This document shows, piece after piece, positions 63,175 through 64,000 of a DNA stretch of 64,000 nucleotides; position 1 is the stretch's first letter, and each line of letters begins with the position of its first letter. Under the pieces are notes generated by a model that worked only from the letters and a program-made list of their open reading frames with translations, searched no databases and was not told where the DNA came from. The translations under genes and the position numbers were made by a program. Source of the DNA: Chryseomicrobium aureum (GTDB lineage: Bacteria; Bacillota; Bacilli; Bacillales_A; Planococcaceae); assembly GCF_016909155.1 (NCBI RefSeq), contig NZ_JAFBFG010000001.1:434001-498000 (forward strand), given 5' to 3'.

Positions 63175-63210
63175 TAAAAAAGCACAGCCAATTAGGCTTG
63201 TGCTTTTTTA
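63175..63210. terminator. Terminator shared by the CobW and MATE genes
   Basis: AAAAAAGCACAGCC and GGCTTGTGCTTTTTT pair with one bulged T around AATTA. A and T runs on both sides and convergent genes indicate bidirectional use; it overlaps the last codons of the MATE gene. Confidence 0.88.
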
Positions 63211-64000
63211 CGTGCATACGTTTTTTGAACAATAAGCAATCGTATAGACAGAGCAATCGCTCCAGCTGTCAATCCTGCAATTAATCCGACCCAATATCCA
63301 TACTGTACGAGTGAAGTGGTAGTTGCTAAGTAGTACCCAAGTGGTAAGCCGATGACCCAGTACGAGATAATCGCCATAATGAATGTGATTTTAACGTCTT
63401 TGTATCCACGGAGTGCTCCTTGCACAGGTGCTTGGATAGCATCTGATAATTGAAATAAAGCTGCAAATAGTAAAAATTGAACAGCATACCCTACTACGAC
63501 AGCATCATCTGTATAGAACGTCGAAATTTGCTCGCGGAAAAAGAACAAAATAGATGCTGAAACAAAACTTACAGCTATGGCTAAAAGGACGGATAGCCAT
63601 GCATAATGAGAGGCTTCAGTAAACTTCTTCGCGCCAACAGATTGACCTACAACAATGGTAGCTCCCATGGCAATAGATAGTGGAATCATATAAAGCAGTG
63701 AAGTAAAGTTTAATGCAATCTGGTGGGCAGACAATATTTCAGTTGTATAATTTGTCATCATTAATGTAATTGCTGAGAAAATTGTTGTTTCAGCAAAGAT
63801 GGATAGACCAATCGGTACGCCCATTGCGATAATAGTCCAGATCCGCTTCATTTGAATTCCCGAGAACCCACTGAAAATCTGATACTCTTTGATTGAGGGA
63901 AGTGTAGCGATCAATCCGATTGTTATAAACAAGACAACCCAATAAGTGAGTGCTGAGGCCAGTGCAGCCCCTTGACCACCTAACTCCGGGGCACCGAACT
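63192..64000 (-). CDS. MATE-family multidrug efflux transporter, N-terminal part outside the window
   Basis: The leftward frame is still open at base 64000, so this is the C-terminal 268 residues of a MATE protein (usual length about 450). It begins inside a conserved loop (GGQGAALASALTYW) and contains about seven membrane segments, with GVPIGLSIFAE, SAHQIALNF, GATIVVGQSVGA and APVQGALRGYKD, all typical of the NorM-like branch. It exchanges cations for drugs or Na+/H+; the substrate is unknown. Confidence 0.9.
   Translation of the reverse strand, partial: FGAPELGGQGAALASALTYWVVLFITIGLIATLPSIKEYQIFSGFSGIQMKRIWTIIAMGVPIGLSIFAETTIFSAITLMMTNYTTEILSAHQIALNFTSLLYMIPLSIAMGATIVVGQSVGAKKFTEASHYAWLSVLLAIAVSFVSASILFFFREQISTFYTDDAVVVGYAVQFLLFAALFQLSDAIQAPVQGALRGYKDVKITFIMAIISYWVIGLPLGYYLATTTSLVQYGYWVGLIAGLTAGAIALSIRLLIVQKTYARKKAQA

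Noticed and set aside
63154-63234. 26-codon frame starting MTRALWIKK after GAGGTG, downstream of the CobW gene
   Set aside because: It runs through the terminator stem and into the antisense of the MATE gene, so a stable translated product is unlikely.
1-64000. tRNA, rRNA, CRISPR arrays, prophage genes, restriction or antiphage systems
   Set aside because: None was seen on reading both strands. DynA has been tied to phage protection in B. subtilis, but it is a housekeeping gene here and has no defence-island context.

Overview
The window reads as chromosomal DNA of a Bacillales species, most likely in the family Planococcaceae (inference). Genes have strong GGAGG-type ribosome sites and several TTG/GTG starts. 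Gene order follows Bacillus subtilis in blocks: ypgQ-(ABC-F)-ypgR-brxA-ypiP, ypjP-thy-dfrA-ypkP-degV-ypmR-ypmS-msrA-msrB-yozE, and deoD-ctpA. A type II pantothenate kinase and a two-headed DynA dynamin fit the same group. The genus cannot be settled from sequence alone, and I saw no rRNA, tRNA or CRISPR array.

Layout. 1-6.9 kb: a DinG-type helicase (cut by the left edge), dynA, a sulfurtransferase and rlmN. 6.95-17.97 kb: an accessory metal-resistance island. It starts with a complete IS1182-family element, continues with merR-merA (mercury), a ynfA fragment, a frameshifted resA-like gene, a lipoprotein gene, a cytosolic copper storage protein, copZ and a CopB-type ATPase, then decayed plasmid-like DNA (radC pseudogene, LexA-like box, cluster of inverted repeats, unknown gene fragment), and ends with the 3' third of a second copy of the same IS. 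18-20.8 kb: a three-gene ABC importer of the TrpXYZ type. 20.9-30.8 kb: amino-acid nitrogen metabolism (ilvA, gltC, gltA, gltB and an orphan hisH-hisF pair). 30.9-33.4 kb: ypsA, an unknown gene and an MFS transporter. 33.5-38.7 kb: ppx-ppk and a drug exporter. 38.9-43.4 kb: livJHMGF branched-chain amino acid importer. 43.4-48.3 kb: OsmC, amidohydrolase, coaW, two cold-shock genes, an RNase HI-like gene and a 21-bp tandem repeat. 48.3-64 kb: the conserved ypgQ to ctpA blocks, a CobW GTPase and a MATE exporter cut by the right edge.

The most notable structure is the island. Its two IS copies lie in the same orientation at a constant offset of 9,408 bp. The outer ends carry a duplication of the rlmN terminator hairpin (6947-6967 and 17948-17965). 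The simplest reading is that one IS1182-type element first inserted into the rlmN terminator, and a 9,408-bp circle carrying a 5'-truncated copy of the same IS then integrated by a single homologous crossover. The core metal genes (merR, merA, csp3, copZ, copB) are intact, while most passenger genes carry frameshifts or truncations.

Other points of interest are a divergent hisHF pair with no other his genes, placed after glutamate synthase; a 21-bp x 5 minisatellite behind a cold-shock gene; a 25-codon membrane microprotein gene between ypiP and ypjP; and a possible response-regulator remnant hidden out of frame at the end of the island lipoprotein gene.
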